DNA of 64,000 bases from Yinghuangia aomiensis (GTDB lineage: Bacteria; Actinomycetota; Actinomycetes; Streptomycetales; Streptomycetaceae). Below are positions 51,688 through 59,696 of this stretch, piece after piece. The DNA lies in the NCBI RefSeq assembly GCF_039542225.1, contig NZ_BAABHS010000001.1:499660-563659 (forward strand), given 5' to 3'. Under the pieces are notes generated by a model. The model was not told where the DNA came from. It saw only the letters and a list, made by a program, of their open reading frames with translations, and did not search any database. Within the stretch, counting starts at the first letter, position 1, and each line of letters opens with the position of its first letter. The position numbers and the translations under genes are program-made.

Positions 51688-52823
51688 CGGGCGGCCTCCA
51701 CGATCGTGACCGCGTTGATCCCACCGAAGCCGAACGCGTCGATCTGAGCGACGTTCAGGTGGTCGCCAACTGCAGGGGTGCCCTGCACCAGGCCCAGTCC
51801 CACGGCCTCGGGGATCGGGTCGGTGAGTCCCAGAACCGGGGGCACCGTCCCTTCCTTCATGGCGAGGACCGCCATCAGCAGGCTGAGGAGTCCTGAACCG
51901 CCCAGGGTATGGCCGGTCATCGCCTTGATGGCGGTCATCCGCGGACCGGGTTCGGCGCCGTGGAAGACGCGGCTCAGGACGGTCGACTCCGTGACGTCGT
52001 TGCGGGGGGTTCCGGTGCCGTGCAGCATCACCAAGTCGATGTCCTGCGCCCGCACCCCTGCTCTGCGGTGGGCGTCCTGCATTGCTCGGGTGATGCCGTC
52101 GGGATCGGGCGCGGTGGCGTGGCGGGCGTCGCAGTTAATGGACACACCGCGCACCCGGGCGTGCACGGGCCCGTTCCCGGTGCCGGCGCGCTGGACGACG
52201 ACCGCGGCTGCGCCCTCACCCATCAACATGCCCTTGTGCGAGGTGTCGAAGGGGCGCAGCGCGTCGGGGATGTCGTTCTGTACGCGGTCGAGCGTGCCGA
52301 AGCCGCTCTCGGTGGCGGCGTCGGTGCCAGCGACGACGACCGTGTCGGCCATGCCGAGTTCGATCATGTCGGTGGCCATGCCGAGCGCGTACAGGGTGGC
52401 CGAGCAGGCGTTGGCGAAGGTGTACGTGGTGGACGCGCCGAAGGTCGCCTTCAGGGCGGTCCCGAAGTGCAGGTCTGCGAGGGCGACGTCCGCGTGGTCG
52501 CGCCACCACAGTTCGAGGCTGCGCTGCTCGCGCATGGTGGTCCCGACCAGCACGGGCACCTGCGACAGGTCCTCGCCCAGGCCCGCGTTGGCGACGGCCT
52601 GGCGAACCACGGTGGTCAGCCAGCCGGTGGCGCGCCTCGGGATATCGTCGCCGCCCTCGGGTCGGTCGTCGATCTCGTAGGCGTACGCCGCCCGGTACTT
52701 GCCCGCGTCGAACACCTGCAGAGGCCTGCGGCTCTCCTGGCCCGCGCACAACGCGGCGAAGATCTCTCGGGGGCTGGCACCGATGTTGGCCACGGCGGCC
52801 ATGCCCGTGATGTCCCAGGTCAC
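51684..52823 (-). CDS. Beta-ketoacyl synthase (active type)
   Basis: A 379-residue ketosynthase that should catalyse decarboxylative condensation on an ACP-bound chain. The catalytic set is complete: Cys140 in NACSAT, His268 in LHGTGTPRND, Lys300 and His305 in KAMTGHTLGGSG. A GFGGINA C-terminal motif is present. It lacks about 30 N-terminal residues of the usual family length. GTG 52823 overlaps the ligase stop as GTGA; the much longer upstream frame is antisense to nothing real and is not used. It pairs with the Cys-less homologue downstream. Confidence 0.88.
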   Translation of the reverse strand: MTWDITGMAAVANIGASPREIFAALCAGQESRRPLQVFDAGKYRAAYAYEIDDRPEGGDDIPRRATGWLTTVVRQAVANAGLGEDLSQVPVLVGTTMREQRSLELWWRDHADVALADLHFGTALKATFGASTTYTFANACSATLYALGMATDMIELGMADTVVVAGTDAATESGFGTLDRVQNDIPDALRPFDTSHKGMLMGEGAAAVVVQRAGTGNGPVHARVRGVSINCDARHATAPDPDGITRAMQDAHRRAGVRAQDIDLVMLHGTGTPRNDVTESTVLSRVFHGAEPGPRMTAIKAMTGHTLGGSGLLSLLMAVLAMKEGTVPPVLGLTDPIPEAVGLGLVQGTPAVGDHLNVAQIDAFGFGGINAVTIVEAAR

Positions 52824-54604
52824 CGTTGCGCCGCCTTCCTCAGCTCGAAGGCGGCCAGCTTGCCTGTGGACGTGGTCGGGAGCTCGTCGAGGAACTCCAG
52901 ACGGGCGGGCCGCTTGTAGACGGCGAGACCGCCACGGATCGCGGCCATCACGGTACGCCGCACCACGGCCGCGTCGAGTCCCGGCGCGGCCACCAGATAC
53001 GCCACGGCCTCCTCCAGGCCGTCGGCATCGCGGCTGCCGACCACGACGCAGTCCTGGACCCCGTCGGCGCCGCGGATGACGCTCTCGATCTCCCGCGGAT
53101 AGACCTTGTAGCCGCCCAGGTTGAGCAGGTCGTCGATGCGGCACAGATGAGTGAACGTGCCGTCCGGCGCACGGCGCACCACGTCGCCGGTGTAGGCGCC
53201 GCCGTCGGCGAAGGTGGCCGCTGCGGCCCCCGGGCGGCCGATGTAGCCGAGGGCGACGGTCGGGCCGGCGATGTGCAGCCGCCCCTCCTCCCCGTCTGCG
53301 ACCGGGGTGCCGTCCACCGTGCGGACGGTGGCGGTGATCCCGGGCACCGGGACGCCGAAGGTGCCCGGACGCCCGTTCGTCGGCGGTGTGCCGACGACGG
53401 TGTAGAGCACCTCGGTGGCGCCGAGGCCGTTGAACAGGTCGGCCTGGAAGGCGGTGCGGATCCGCTCGCTGAGTGGGGCGGGCAGGTTCTCGCCCGCCGA
53501 CACGCACAGCCGCACGGAGTCGTAGGCGGGCGCCGCCGTTCCGGAGGTGTTCAGCAGCGCGGCGTACAGCCGCGGGACGGAGAACAGCACCGTGGGCCGG
53601 TGGCGCTGCAGTGCGGCGGTGAGTGCGTGGACGTCGACCGTGCCGCGGATGAGTGCAACGCGGGAGCCGGCTGCCAGCGGGCACAGGACGGAATTGCCGA
53701 AGCCGTAGCCGAAGGACATCCGGGCGGTCGACAGGACGGTGTCTTCGGGGGTCAGCGCCAGTACGGTGCCGATGCCGTCGGTCATCGCCGCGATCGCACC
53801 GGCCGAGTGCCGGACTCCCTTGGGCATGCCGGTACTTCCCGAGGTGTACTGCACGAGCGCCTCACGCCCCGCGCTCCACGCGGTCGGGGGCCCGGCATCC
53901 ACCGGGTGGTGTGCGGGGCCGGGCTCGGCCGTTGCCAGAGCGGCGCGGACGTCAGCGCCGGCGAGCCGGGTTGTCGCCTCGAACAGCTGCTCCAGGGCAC
54001 TTTGCCGCGTGGGGACTGCGTCGAGGTGCACCACCGCGGCGGCGCAGTCGTCGGCGATGTATCGGACTTCGTCGTCCGTGAGCATCGGGCTGATCACCAC
54101 GGGGACGCAGCCGTGCCACCACAGGCCGAGGACAGCGACGACGGTCGCCACAGAGTCGTCGGCGACCAGGAGGCCGCGGGCGCCCTCGGGCACGGCTGCT
54201 GCCTGGAGGGCGCCCGCGTACCCGCGTGCCGCCTCCAGGAGGCCCGCGTAGGTGATCTCCCCGGCTTCGGGGTCGAGGTAGCTGACCCGATCACCCTGGC
54301 CGGCGCGGACATGACCCGCCACCAGGCAGTCGACCAGGTCGACCCCGCCCATGCTTGCCGCCCGCTTGCCGAGCACGGACGCCGCGGCGTCCACGCTGGT
54401 CAGGGCTGCCGCTTCCTCGGGCGTCAGAGCACCGAACTCGCGCTCGATCGCGACCGCGACCGCGACCTTCTCCAGTGAGCTCATGCTGAGGTCCTCGTAG
54501 AACAGGGCGCCGGACTCGATGTCGTGCTTCCCGACTTCGAGGACGGACGCCACGATCTCTCGCAGCCTGTTGTGCGCCGTCTCGCTGGGTTCTGCATCAT
54601 GCAC
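52820..54604 (-). CDS. ACP-adenylate ligase fusion (benzoate-CoA-ligase-like)
   Basis: A 594-residue fusion. Residues 1-80 are an acyl carrier domain with Ser43 in DLSMSSLEKV, where the usual Asp before the Ser is Ser. Residues about 85-594 are an acyl-AMP ligase: YTSGSTGMPKGV, FSYGFGNSVL, NGLGATEVLY, YTGDVV, and the final Lys in TSTGKLAAF. Overall pattern is closest to benzoate-CoA-ligase-type enzymes, so an aryl or short carboxylic acid starter loaded in cis onto the ACP is plausible. AAAGGA eight bases before GTG 54604 supports the start. Confidence 0.85.
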   Translation of the reverse strand: MHDAEPSETAHNRLREIVASVLEVGKHDIESGALFYEDLSMSSLEKVAVAVAIEREFGALTPEEAAALTSVDAAASVLGKRAASMGGVDLVDCLVAGHVRAGQGDRVSYLDPEAGEITYAGLLEAARGYAGALQAAAVPEGARGLLVADDSVATVVAVLGLWWHGCVPVVISPMLTDDEVRYIADDCAAAVVHLDAVPTRQSALEQLFEATTRLAGADVRAALATAEPGPAHHPVDAGPPTAWSAGREALVQYTSGSTGMPKGVRHSAGAIAAMTDGIGTVLALTPEDTVLSTARMSFGYGFGNSVLCPLAAGSRVALIRGTVDVHALTAALQRHRPTVLFSVPRLYAALLNTSGTAAPAYDSVRLCVSAGENLPAPLSERIRTAFQADLFNGLGATEVLYTVVGTPPTNGRPGTFGVPVPGITATVRTVDGTPVADGEEGRLHIAGPTVALGYIGRPGAAAATFADGGAYTGDVVRRAPDGTFTHLCRIDDLLNLGGYKVYPREIESVIRGADGVQDCVVVGSRDADGLEEAVAYLVAAPGLDAAVVRRTVMAAIRGGLAVYKRPARLEFLDELPTTSTGKLAAFELRKAAQR

Positions 54605-54775
54605 GGCGGGTCCTTTCCGTATCTGCGTAGCCGAAAGGTGAGATCCGGTGGGAAAGAGTGCGAGGGCGAGCCGGAGACCTGCCCGGGGGGCCTTGTGCCG
54701 TCCGCCGGGCCGCAGCTTTGTTGCGGTCGGGGATTCAAGAACGGGATGCGGTGCCGGAGCACTCGGCGGACGTAC

Positions 54776-55555
54776 TCAGGTCTCCAGGCCGACCTCGCAG
54801 GGGAATCGGACGGAAACGCCCCTAGGCTCCTCCGTGAAGACAACCCGCGACGAGATCGCGGCCAGGAAGCCGAGCTCGAACATGGTGCCTTGCCCGACGA
54901 GCCCACCGGGGTTGCAGACGACGACAGCGTCGGCCTGCCTGAACGCGTCCATGTGCATGTACTTGTGCCGCCACGTGTCGCGGTCGTTCTTCAGGGGGGC
55001 CTGGTAGTCGAAGAGGATGAAGTCGGTGCCTATGGTCTCCGGCTTGATCCTGGTGCTGGGCGGGCTCAGCACCACGGTGCCGCTCTCCCGCAGACGGGCT
55101 ATGGTGGCCTCGATGTATGGCAGGGACTGCTGGAAGCTGCCGCAGACGACAGCGTTCCGGAACTCCCGCCGGACCAGACCTTCCACCATGTCGTTCGATC
55201 CGTCGGCGGACATGCCGGTCTCCAGGTAGAACTGCTCCAGCTCGGGCCTGACGATGTTGAAGCAGAGGCCGGTGTCGACGTAGACGCTGTTGACCAGTGC
55301 GGCCGCCTCCGGCCGAGGGAGCTGCTGAAAAACCCCGGTGGCGTACAGGCGTGTCGTCTTGTTGTCGACGATCTCGCTGAACGCCGCGAGACCTGTGCAG
55401 AACTCGCCGACTTTGTCCGCCAGCGCCGTGTGGGGGAGGTTGTCTTCGAGTGTGAGCCGCTCAGTTTCGAGGAGTTTCAACTCGCCGCCCTCGGAGCGGT
55501 AGACGCTGACGCGTGCCGAGCCGAAGTGGACCAGGACCCTGCTTTCTGTCGCCAA
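54776..55555 (-). CDS. Two-domain protein with C-terminal deoxyribosyltransferase-like domain
   Basis: A 259-residue protein from TTG 55555, chosen because GGGAGAG lies seven bases upstream and no ATG is available before the first conserved strand. The C-terminal half (about 133-245) looks like nucleoside 2-deoxyribosyltransferase: NAVVCGSFQQSL, FILFDYQ, ADAVVVCNPGG and GTMFELGFLAA, with Glu227 as candidate nucleophile. The N-terminal half begins VLVHFGSARVSVYR and has YATGVFQQLP, faintly like the phosphate loops of Ppx/GppA (actin-like) proteins. It lies between the ligase and glycosylase-like genes. Confidence 0.7.
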   Translation of the reverse strand: MATESRVLVHFGSARVSVYRSEGGELKLLETERLTLEDNLPHTALADKVGEFCTGLAAFSEIVDNKTTRLYATGVFQQLPRPEAAALVNSVYVDTGLCFNIVRPELEQFYLETGMSADGSNDMVEGLVRREFRNAVVCGSFQQSLPYIEATIARLRESGTVVLSPPSTRIKPETIGTDFILFDYQAPLKNDRDTWRHKYMHMDAFRQADAVVVCNPGGLVGQGTMFELGFLAAISSRVVFTEEPRGVSVRFPCEVGLET

Positions 55556-55652
55556 TGTATTGCTCTCCCTTTTCTCGTTCCAGCGCGTCGGGATCACACG
55601 GTATTCTTCGAACCGGCTGCGAAGCCGGCACACATTTCGAAGGACGCGGCGA

Positions 55653-56369
55653 CTAGTCGCCCTGTTCGCCGAAGGCGCTGAGGTATTTGTTGACGAATTC
55701 CTCTTTTCTGTCTCCGTTGTATTGAGTGATATAGCGCGGGTGCTCCAGGGGCACGATCTTCTCGAAGAAGCCCTCTTCTTCGTTGACCGTGGAGAGGAAT
55801 GTGAAGTTCTCGCCACTGCCGATGCAGCAGCACGCCGAGGTGTCGATTCCGAATGACAATTGGCGTTTCAGGCTGTCCACGAGGAAAGAGCGCAGGGCCT
55901 TCAGCAGCGTCTTGTTCTCGTAGTAGTTGCAGTTGACCTCGTTTCCCTTGGGGCCCGTTCTCACCAGCCCCAAGGGACAGACGAAACTCATGACGAAGTC
56001 GGCATAGAACTTGTCGCGGCCCCCGTAGAGACTGATGACGTCGTGCAGGAACCCGGCGGAAGGCCGGCTCACCGCATACCCGTCGACATCGACTCCCGTT
56101 ACGCTTTCGAGGAAGCTGGCATCCTCGAACGGGACCCCGGTCACGGCCGTGCCGCGGCGGGCGGGCGAGCTCCCCAGGACCAGGCGGCGCGGCCTGTCGT
56201 CGGCGTAGTACTTGCGATAGAACGCCGTCGTCACCTCGCGGACACGGTCCGTCAGGGGACCGCTGAACGGATTGATCACCGTGAATCCGGCAGGCAGTTC
56301 GAGCGTCGTTTCCGCAAGTTCCGCGTTGAACTGCAGGATCCGATCGGCAACAGTGGTTTGCCCGGGCAT
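55653..56369 (-). CDS. SMUG2-like uracil-DNA-glycosylase-fold protein
   Basis: A 238-residue protein matching the SMUG2/DUF4918 group of the uracil-DNA glycosylase superfamily: VINPF at 31-35, TGVPFEDASF near 77-86, FLHDVISLYGG, CPLGL, NYYENK, and EHPRYITQY at 209-217 (the second active-site motif). In the first active-site loop, family members known to me read GINPGRFG; here it is GSSPARRG, so the catalytic Asn is Ser68. Base-excising activity may be altered or lost. GGAAGGA eight bases before ATG 56369 fixes the start. Confidence 0.8.
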   Translation of the reverse strand: MPGQTTVADRILQFNAELAETTLELPAGFTVINPFSGPLTDRVREVTTAFYRKYYADDRPRRLVLGSSPARRGTAVTGVPFEDASFLESVTGVDVDGYAVSRPSAGFLHDVISLYGGRDKFYADFVMSFVCPLGLVRTGPKGNEVNCNYYENKTLLKALRSFLVDSLKRQLSFGIDTSACCCIGSGENFTFLSTVNEEEGFFEKIVPLEHPRYITQYNGDRKEEFVNKYLSAFGEQGD

Positions 56370-56499
56370 TTCAGAAATCCTTCCTTCGCGCTGGTCGCTC
56401 TGGACAGTCCCGCCGAACCGGGCCCGTCTACGATTCAGCCTCGGCGAATACCTGACGGGTCGTCGCGAACGTGGCCAGCCGGAGGGGGTGGTGGAAACA

Positions 56500-57747
56500 T
56501 CAGGGGGTGACTGCCGACAGGTAGATCTCGGTACGTGTCGGGAACATCCTGATGTCTTTGAACCCGGCACGATCGAGCTCCTCGCCGATCAGCTTGGCTG
56601 TGTCCATCCCGCGATAGAGATCGACGAAATCGGTTCCGGGAATGATCAATCCCGGGACGACGCTGCCCCGCTGAGGATATAGAAATCCGTTGGCCACGGA
56701 GACGATTATCGCCGCGCCGGGTTTCAGGACTCTGTGCGCCTCCGAGACCGCTGCGGACGTGTCGAAGAACGACGAGTTGTACGTCCTCAGGGAGACATAG
56801 AGATCGAAACTTCTTTCGGGCAGGGCGGACAGGTCTTCGGCGCTGGAGACGACTGTTCTCGCCGAGGGAATGAGTCCGCTTATGTTCGCAAGGCCACGTT
56901 CCGCGATGTCGACGAAGGTGATCTTCGGGCAATCCGAAAACAAGACCACCGCCTCGCGGCCGGCACCGACGCCGACGTTGAGGATGTCGCTGGTGGACAG
57001 GCGCCTTGCGGACGACTTCCGGTAGACCGACCTGAAGTCGTCAACCCACCCCGCGTCGGCGGTACGCGCGTCAAACGCGTAGTCATAGCTGCCGTACTTC
57101 GCGTCAAACGCTTCCGACAGCGCGTCGTTCACAGCGCGATCGGCCTCTGTGTGTTCGATCCCATACCGCTGGGAGAGCAATGAAGCGAGTGCAGTCCTCC
57201 CCCTGTTCGCATTGACGTCGCTCCTGGAAAGCACGAACCCACTCGACCTCAGCCCGGTCGATACGGCATCACTGATGCGATGCGCGGAGTAGTGGGGGTT
57301 GCAGTCGATACTCTGCTCGCTCGCTGCGTAGAGGTCTCGGTTCTGCTCGAGGATCTCGCGCTGCAGATCGTCGGGAAAGCGGTGTACACGACCTCGTGCG
57401 ATGACTGGATCGTCATCGAGGTAGCTCGTCAGGGCGGGGTCCGGCAAACCGACGTAAACCCTGCCGATGCGCACCTCCTTCAACAGATCGGAGAGCTCGA
57501 ACGACTGGTCTGCCGCAAGGGTGTTGATCGTCAGATAGGCGCTGTGTGCGCGGGATATTCCGAGTTCTTTGATCCTGGTCCGCAGAGTGCGATGCCAGGA
57601 TTCGCCGCGGACTTCGCCCTCGAAGGCGGAGCAAATCAGCTCGTCCGGTTCGGAAACGAGCGCAACTCCGACCCGCCGACCTGTTCGCGGGGCCCTGTGT
57701 GCGATGCCAACGGCGAAGCTCATCCAATGGGTGCTGTTCGGGCTCAT
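56500..57747 (-). CDS. Deaminase-like domain fused to SAM methyltransferase
   Basis: A 415-residue fusion. Residues about 8-140 have the strand and loop order of RibD/dCMP-deaminase folds: FAVGIAHRA, RRVGVALVSEPD, SAYLTIN, and especially IGRVYVGLPDPAL and FPDDLQREILEQN. The zinc-site HAE and PCxxC are absent (SWHRT and NTLAADQS instead), so it is probably catalytically dead or repurposed. Residues about 250-380 form a class I methyltransferase with DILNVGVGAGRE and ITFVDIAERGL. ATG 57747 follows GGAGG by about six bases and is preferred to ATG 57759. Confidence 0.72.
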   Translation of the reverse strand: MSPNSTHWMSFAVGIAHRAPRTGRRVGVALVSEPDELICSAFEGEVRGESWHRTLRTRIKELGISRAHSAYLTINTLAADQSFELSDLLKEVRIGRVYVGLPDPALTSYLDDDPVIARGRVHRFPDDLQREILEQNRDLYAASEQSIDCNPHYSAHRISDAVSTGLRSSGFVLSRSDVNANRGRTALASLLSQRYGIEHTEADRAVNDALSEAFDAKYGSYDYAFDARTADAGWVDDFRSVYRKSSARRLSTSDILNVGVGAGREAVVLFSDCPKITFVDIAERGLANISGLIPSARTVVSSAEDLSALPERSFDLYVSLRTYNSSFFDTSAAVSEAHRVLKPGAAIIVSVANGFLYPQRGSVVPGLIIPGTDFVDLYRGMDTAKLIGEELDRAGFKDIRMFPTRTEIYLSAVTP

Positions 57748-58010
57748 CTGGGCCTCCATTTCTCATAGGCACGCGCGAGGGGTGTCATCGCTCTTCGGGG
57801 ATGCGGGCAGGGTTGGCTTGGTCCAGGGATCCATGGCACGGACGCCGCAGCACTTGAGCGGAGCTGGCGGGAGCTCTCCCAGCTCGGCAGCTCGACGTTT
57901 TGCTCGGCAACGGGGCCAGCCGCGCGACAACTTGCCCTAGGACGGTCGGCACCGGCGTGGAGCGGCGGTCGCGCCGGCGGGGGTGGTGGCCACCTGTTCC
58001 CTTGCGGGTG

Positions 58011-58574
58011 TCACGGGGTGGGCACGTAGACGGCCGTCAGCGCAATCTGCGGAAGGCTGCCGAAGTAGTTCGCACTCCATGCGTGGGTAAGCCGCGGGTC
58101 CATGAGGACCGCATTTCCGGGGTCGGCGTACAGAACCCGTGGAGCGCAGGCGGGGCAACCGGTGCCGCCTAGATGGCTGCCGTCGGCGACCGCAATGCCG
58201 CCGAGTGAGGGCGCTGCGCTGGTGAGGGCGAGCCAGGCGACCACGGAGCCCGGCGGCGCGTCGAAGCCGTATCCCACGGGCGGGTCCAAGGTCCTTGGTG
58301 CGCTGACGACCAGCCTCGTGCGTATCGCGGTGAAGGCCGGCCCGATCACCTCCGTGACCGCTGCGCGCAGTTGGCTGGCGTTGATAGCCGCGCGGGCCCA
58401 GCCTTGATCGGGTCTCGTGTGCGGGTCGTGGTGAACGCGGTGGTTCGGGCCGTACGCGTGCATGGCTCGACCGGCCAGACGTGCTGCTTCGTCGAGCGTC
58501 GCCCACGTAACGTTGGGGCCGAAGCCGGAGACGCCGAAGAGGCCCGGGGCGGTGTCCAATTCCAAAAGGGTCAC
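58011..58574 (-). CDS. PhyH-like Fe(II)/2-oxoglutarate oxygenase candidate
   Basis: A 187-residue protein. VVAWLALTSAAPSLGGIAVADGSHLGG followed by DPGNAVLMDPRLTHAWSANY has the W-x-A-L...GSH...GD...H order of phytanoyl-CoA-dioxygenase-type enzymes, with His in LTHAW as the distal iron ligand. A proximal HxD could be HHD in RVHHDPH, but its spacing is unusual, so activity is uncertain. GTG 58574 overlaps the upstream stop as GTGA. It sits about 260 bases upstream of the deaminase-like fusion and may oxidise the cluster's product. Confidence 0.6.
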   Translation of the reverse strand: MTLLELDTAPGLFGVSGFGPNVTWATLDEAARLAGRAMHAYGPNHRVHHDPHTRPDQGWARAAINASQLRAAVTEVIGPAFTAIRTRLVVSAPRTLDPPVGYGFDAPPGSVVAWLALTSAAPSLGGIAVADGSHLGGTGCPACAPRVLYADPGNAVLMDPRLTHAWSANYFGSLPQIALTAVYVPTP

Positions 58575-58864
58575 GTGCCGGTCCTTTCTGGCGCCGCGGG
58601 GCGGCGCGCCGTGTGGAGGAACATGGCTGCGTTGACGTGGCCCGGGGCAGGCCAGGGCTCCAGCGGACTGTCGCGGGGATGCACGACCTGGGCCTCGTCC
58701 GTGGCGATCAGCCAACCGACGTGCGCCACGCGGTCCAGATGCCGCAGCACGACCTGGAGTTGATGCATCCGACTCATCGACAGGCAGCGGAAGCGGCCCT
58801 TCCATCGCATAAGCAGGTGCTTGTCACGCGTCGGATGCGTATAGAGCTGCGGCTTGTACTGCAC
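58571..58864 (-). CDS. Small hypothetical protein coupled to the oxygenase
   Basis: A 97-residue protein (VQYKPQLYTHPTRDKHLLM, MHQLQVVLRHLDRVAHVGWLIATDEAQVVHP) with no recognised family. GTG 58864 follows GGGGG by about five bases, which I prefer over longer starts. The stop overlaps the oxygenase GTG. It appears to be the first gene of the minus-strand cluster. Confidence 0.55.
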   Translation of the reverse strand: MQYKPQLYTHPTRDKHLLMRWKGRFRCLSMSRMHQLQVVLRHLDRVAHVGWLIATDEAQVVHPRDSPLEPWPAPGHVNAAMFLHTARRPAAPERTGT

Positions 58865-59096
58865 GAAATCCCCCGAACGGAAGTGGTCTACGACAGTGCG
58901 GTGGTGATCTCTGCGGCGTTCCGGCACGCGTGCCACGGGGGGAGCCCGCGATGCCGGGACGCCGCTTGGCGCTCCCCACACGCAGCCGGCTCGGCACGAG
59001 TTGCCGGTGTGGGGAGGTCTGGGGCGCGCGGCCTTCTGACAGACAGGGTGTCGGCCGGGAGGCCGCGCGAGCGAGTGGCGGCGCTGGATACCGGGG

Positions 59097-59696
59097 TCAG
59101 GCTCCGGCGTAGGCGTGCTCTTCGGCCGGGCCGGCGACCGAGTGTTCGTCGGGTCCCGACAAGAGCGTGTGTGCGACCGTGACAGCGAGGGTTCTGCGTT
59201 CGGTCTCCGACAGGTCGTTCCGCAAACTCCGGCAGAGCTTGTTCAGCAACGCCATTCGCGACGACGTGTCTGTGTTCGCTCGGCGGCCGAGGCCTACCGC
59301 CGTCTCTGTCACGGGTGCTTCCCCCCGCAGCTCGACAAGATCGCTGGGGTCGGGAGCATCGCTGTATACGTCCCCCAAAGCGGCGTCCATGAGCTGTTCC
59401 AACTCTGCTTCGGGCACCCCGTACTCGTTGACGAGGATGTTCTGCATCGACGCCGTCAGGTTTCCGAGTTGCGTGGAAGACCGCTCAAAGTCGACCGCGG
59501 CCTCGAACAGCGCTGTTGCCCCGGTGAACGTTCGCGAGACGACCGTCATACGCCCCGGCGCGACGAGTTGACGGACCAGGAGCACGGTCTCGTTGGTGGT
59601 TCTGTCGTGCGACAGCCGATACGGCTGGTCCTCGGGCAGTTGCGTTGCCACGGTGTGGATCCGCCCGTCGGGCAGGAAAAGCCGCTGATTGCTCAT
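59097..59696 (-). CDS. Hypothetical protein
   Basis: A 199-residue acidic soluble protein (YRLSHDRTTNETVLLVRQLV, LTASMQNILVNEYGVPEAELEQLMDAAL, LNKLCRSLRNDLSETERRTLAVTVAHTL). GGGGGA about nine bases before ATG 59696 supports the start. I recognise no domain. It lies 230 bases upstream of the presumed first gene of the cluster, same strand, and may or may not belong to it. Confidence 0.65.
   Translation of the reverse strand: MSNQRLFLPDGRIHTVATQLPEDQPYRLSHDRTTNETVLLVRQLVAPGRMTVVSRTFTGATALFEAAVDFERSSTQLGNLTASMQNILVNEYGVPEAELEQLMDAALGDVYSDAPDPSDLVELRGEAPVTETAVGLGRRANTDTSSRMALLNKLCRSLRNDLSETERRTLAVTVAHTLLSGPDEHSVAGPAEEHAYAGA

Noticed and set aside
52824..53684. Longer version of the ketosynthase starting at 53684
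   Set aside because: The extra 287 codons overlap the adenylate ligase in another frame and are not coding; GTG 52823 overlaps the ligase stop and starts the KS fold.
55649..55660. 12-bp palindrome GCGACTAGTCGC at the end of the SMUG2-like gene
   Set aside because: Contains the gene's stop codon and is short enough to be expected by chance in GC-rich DNA.
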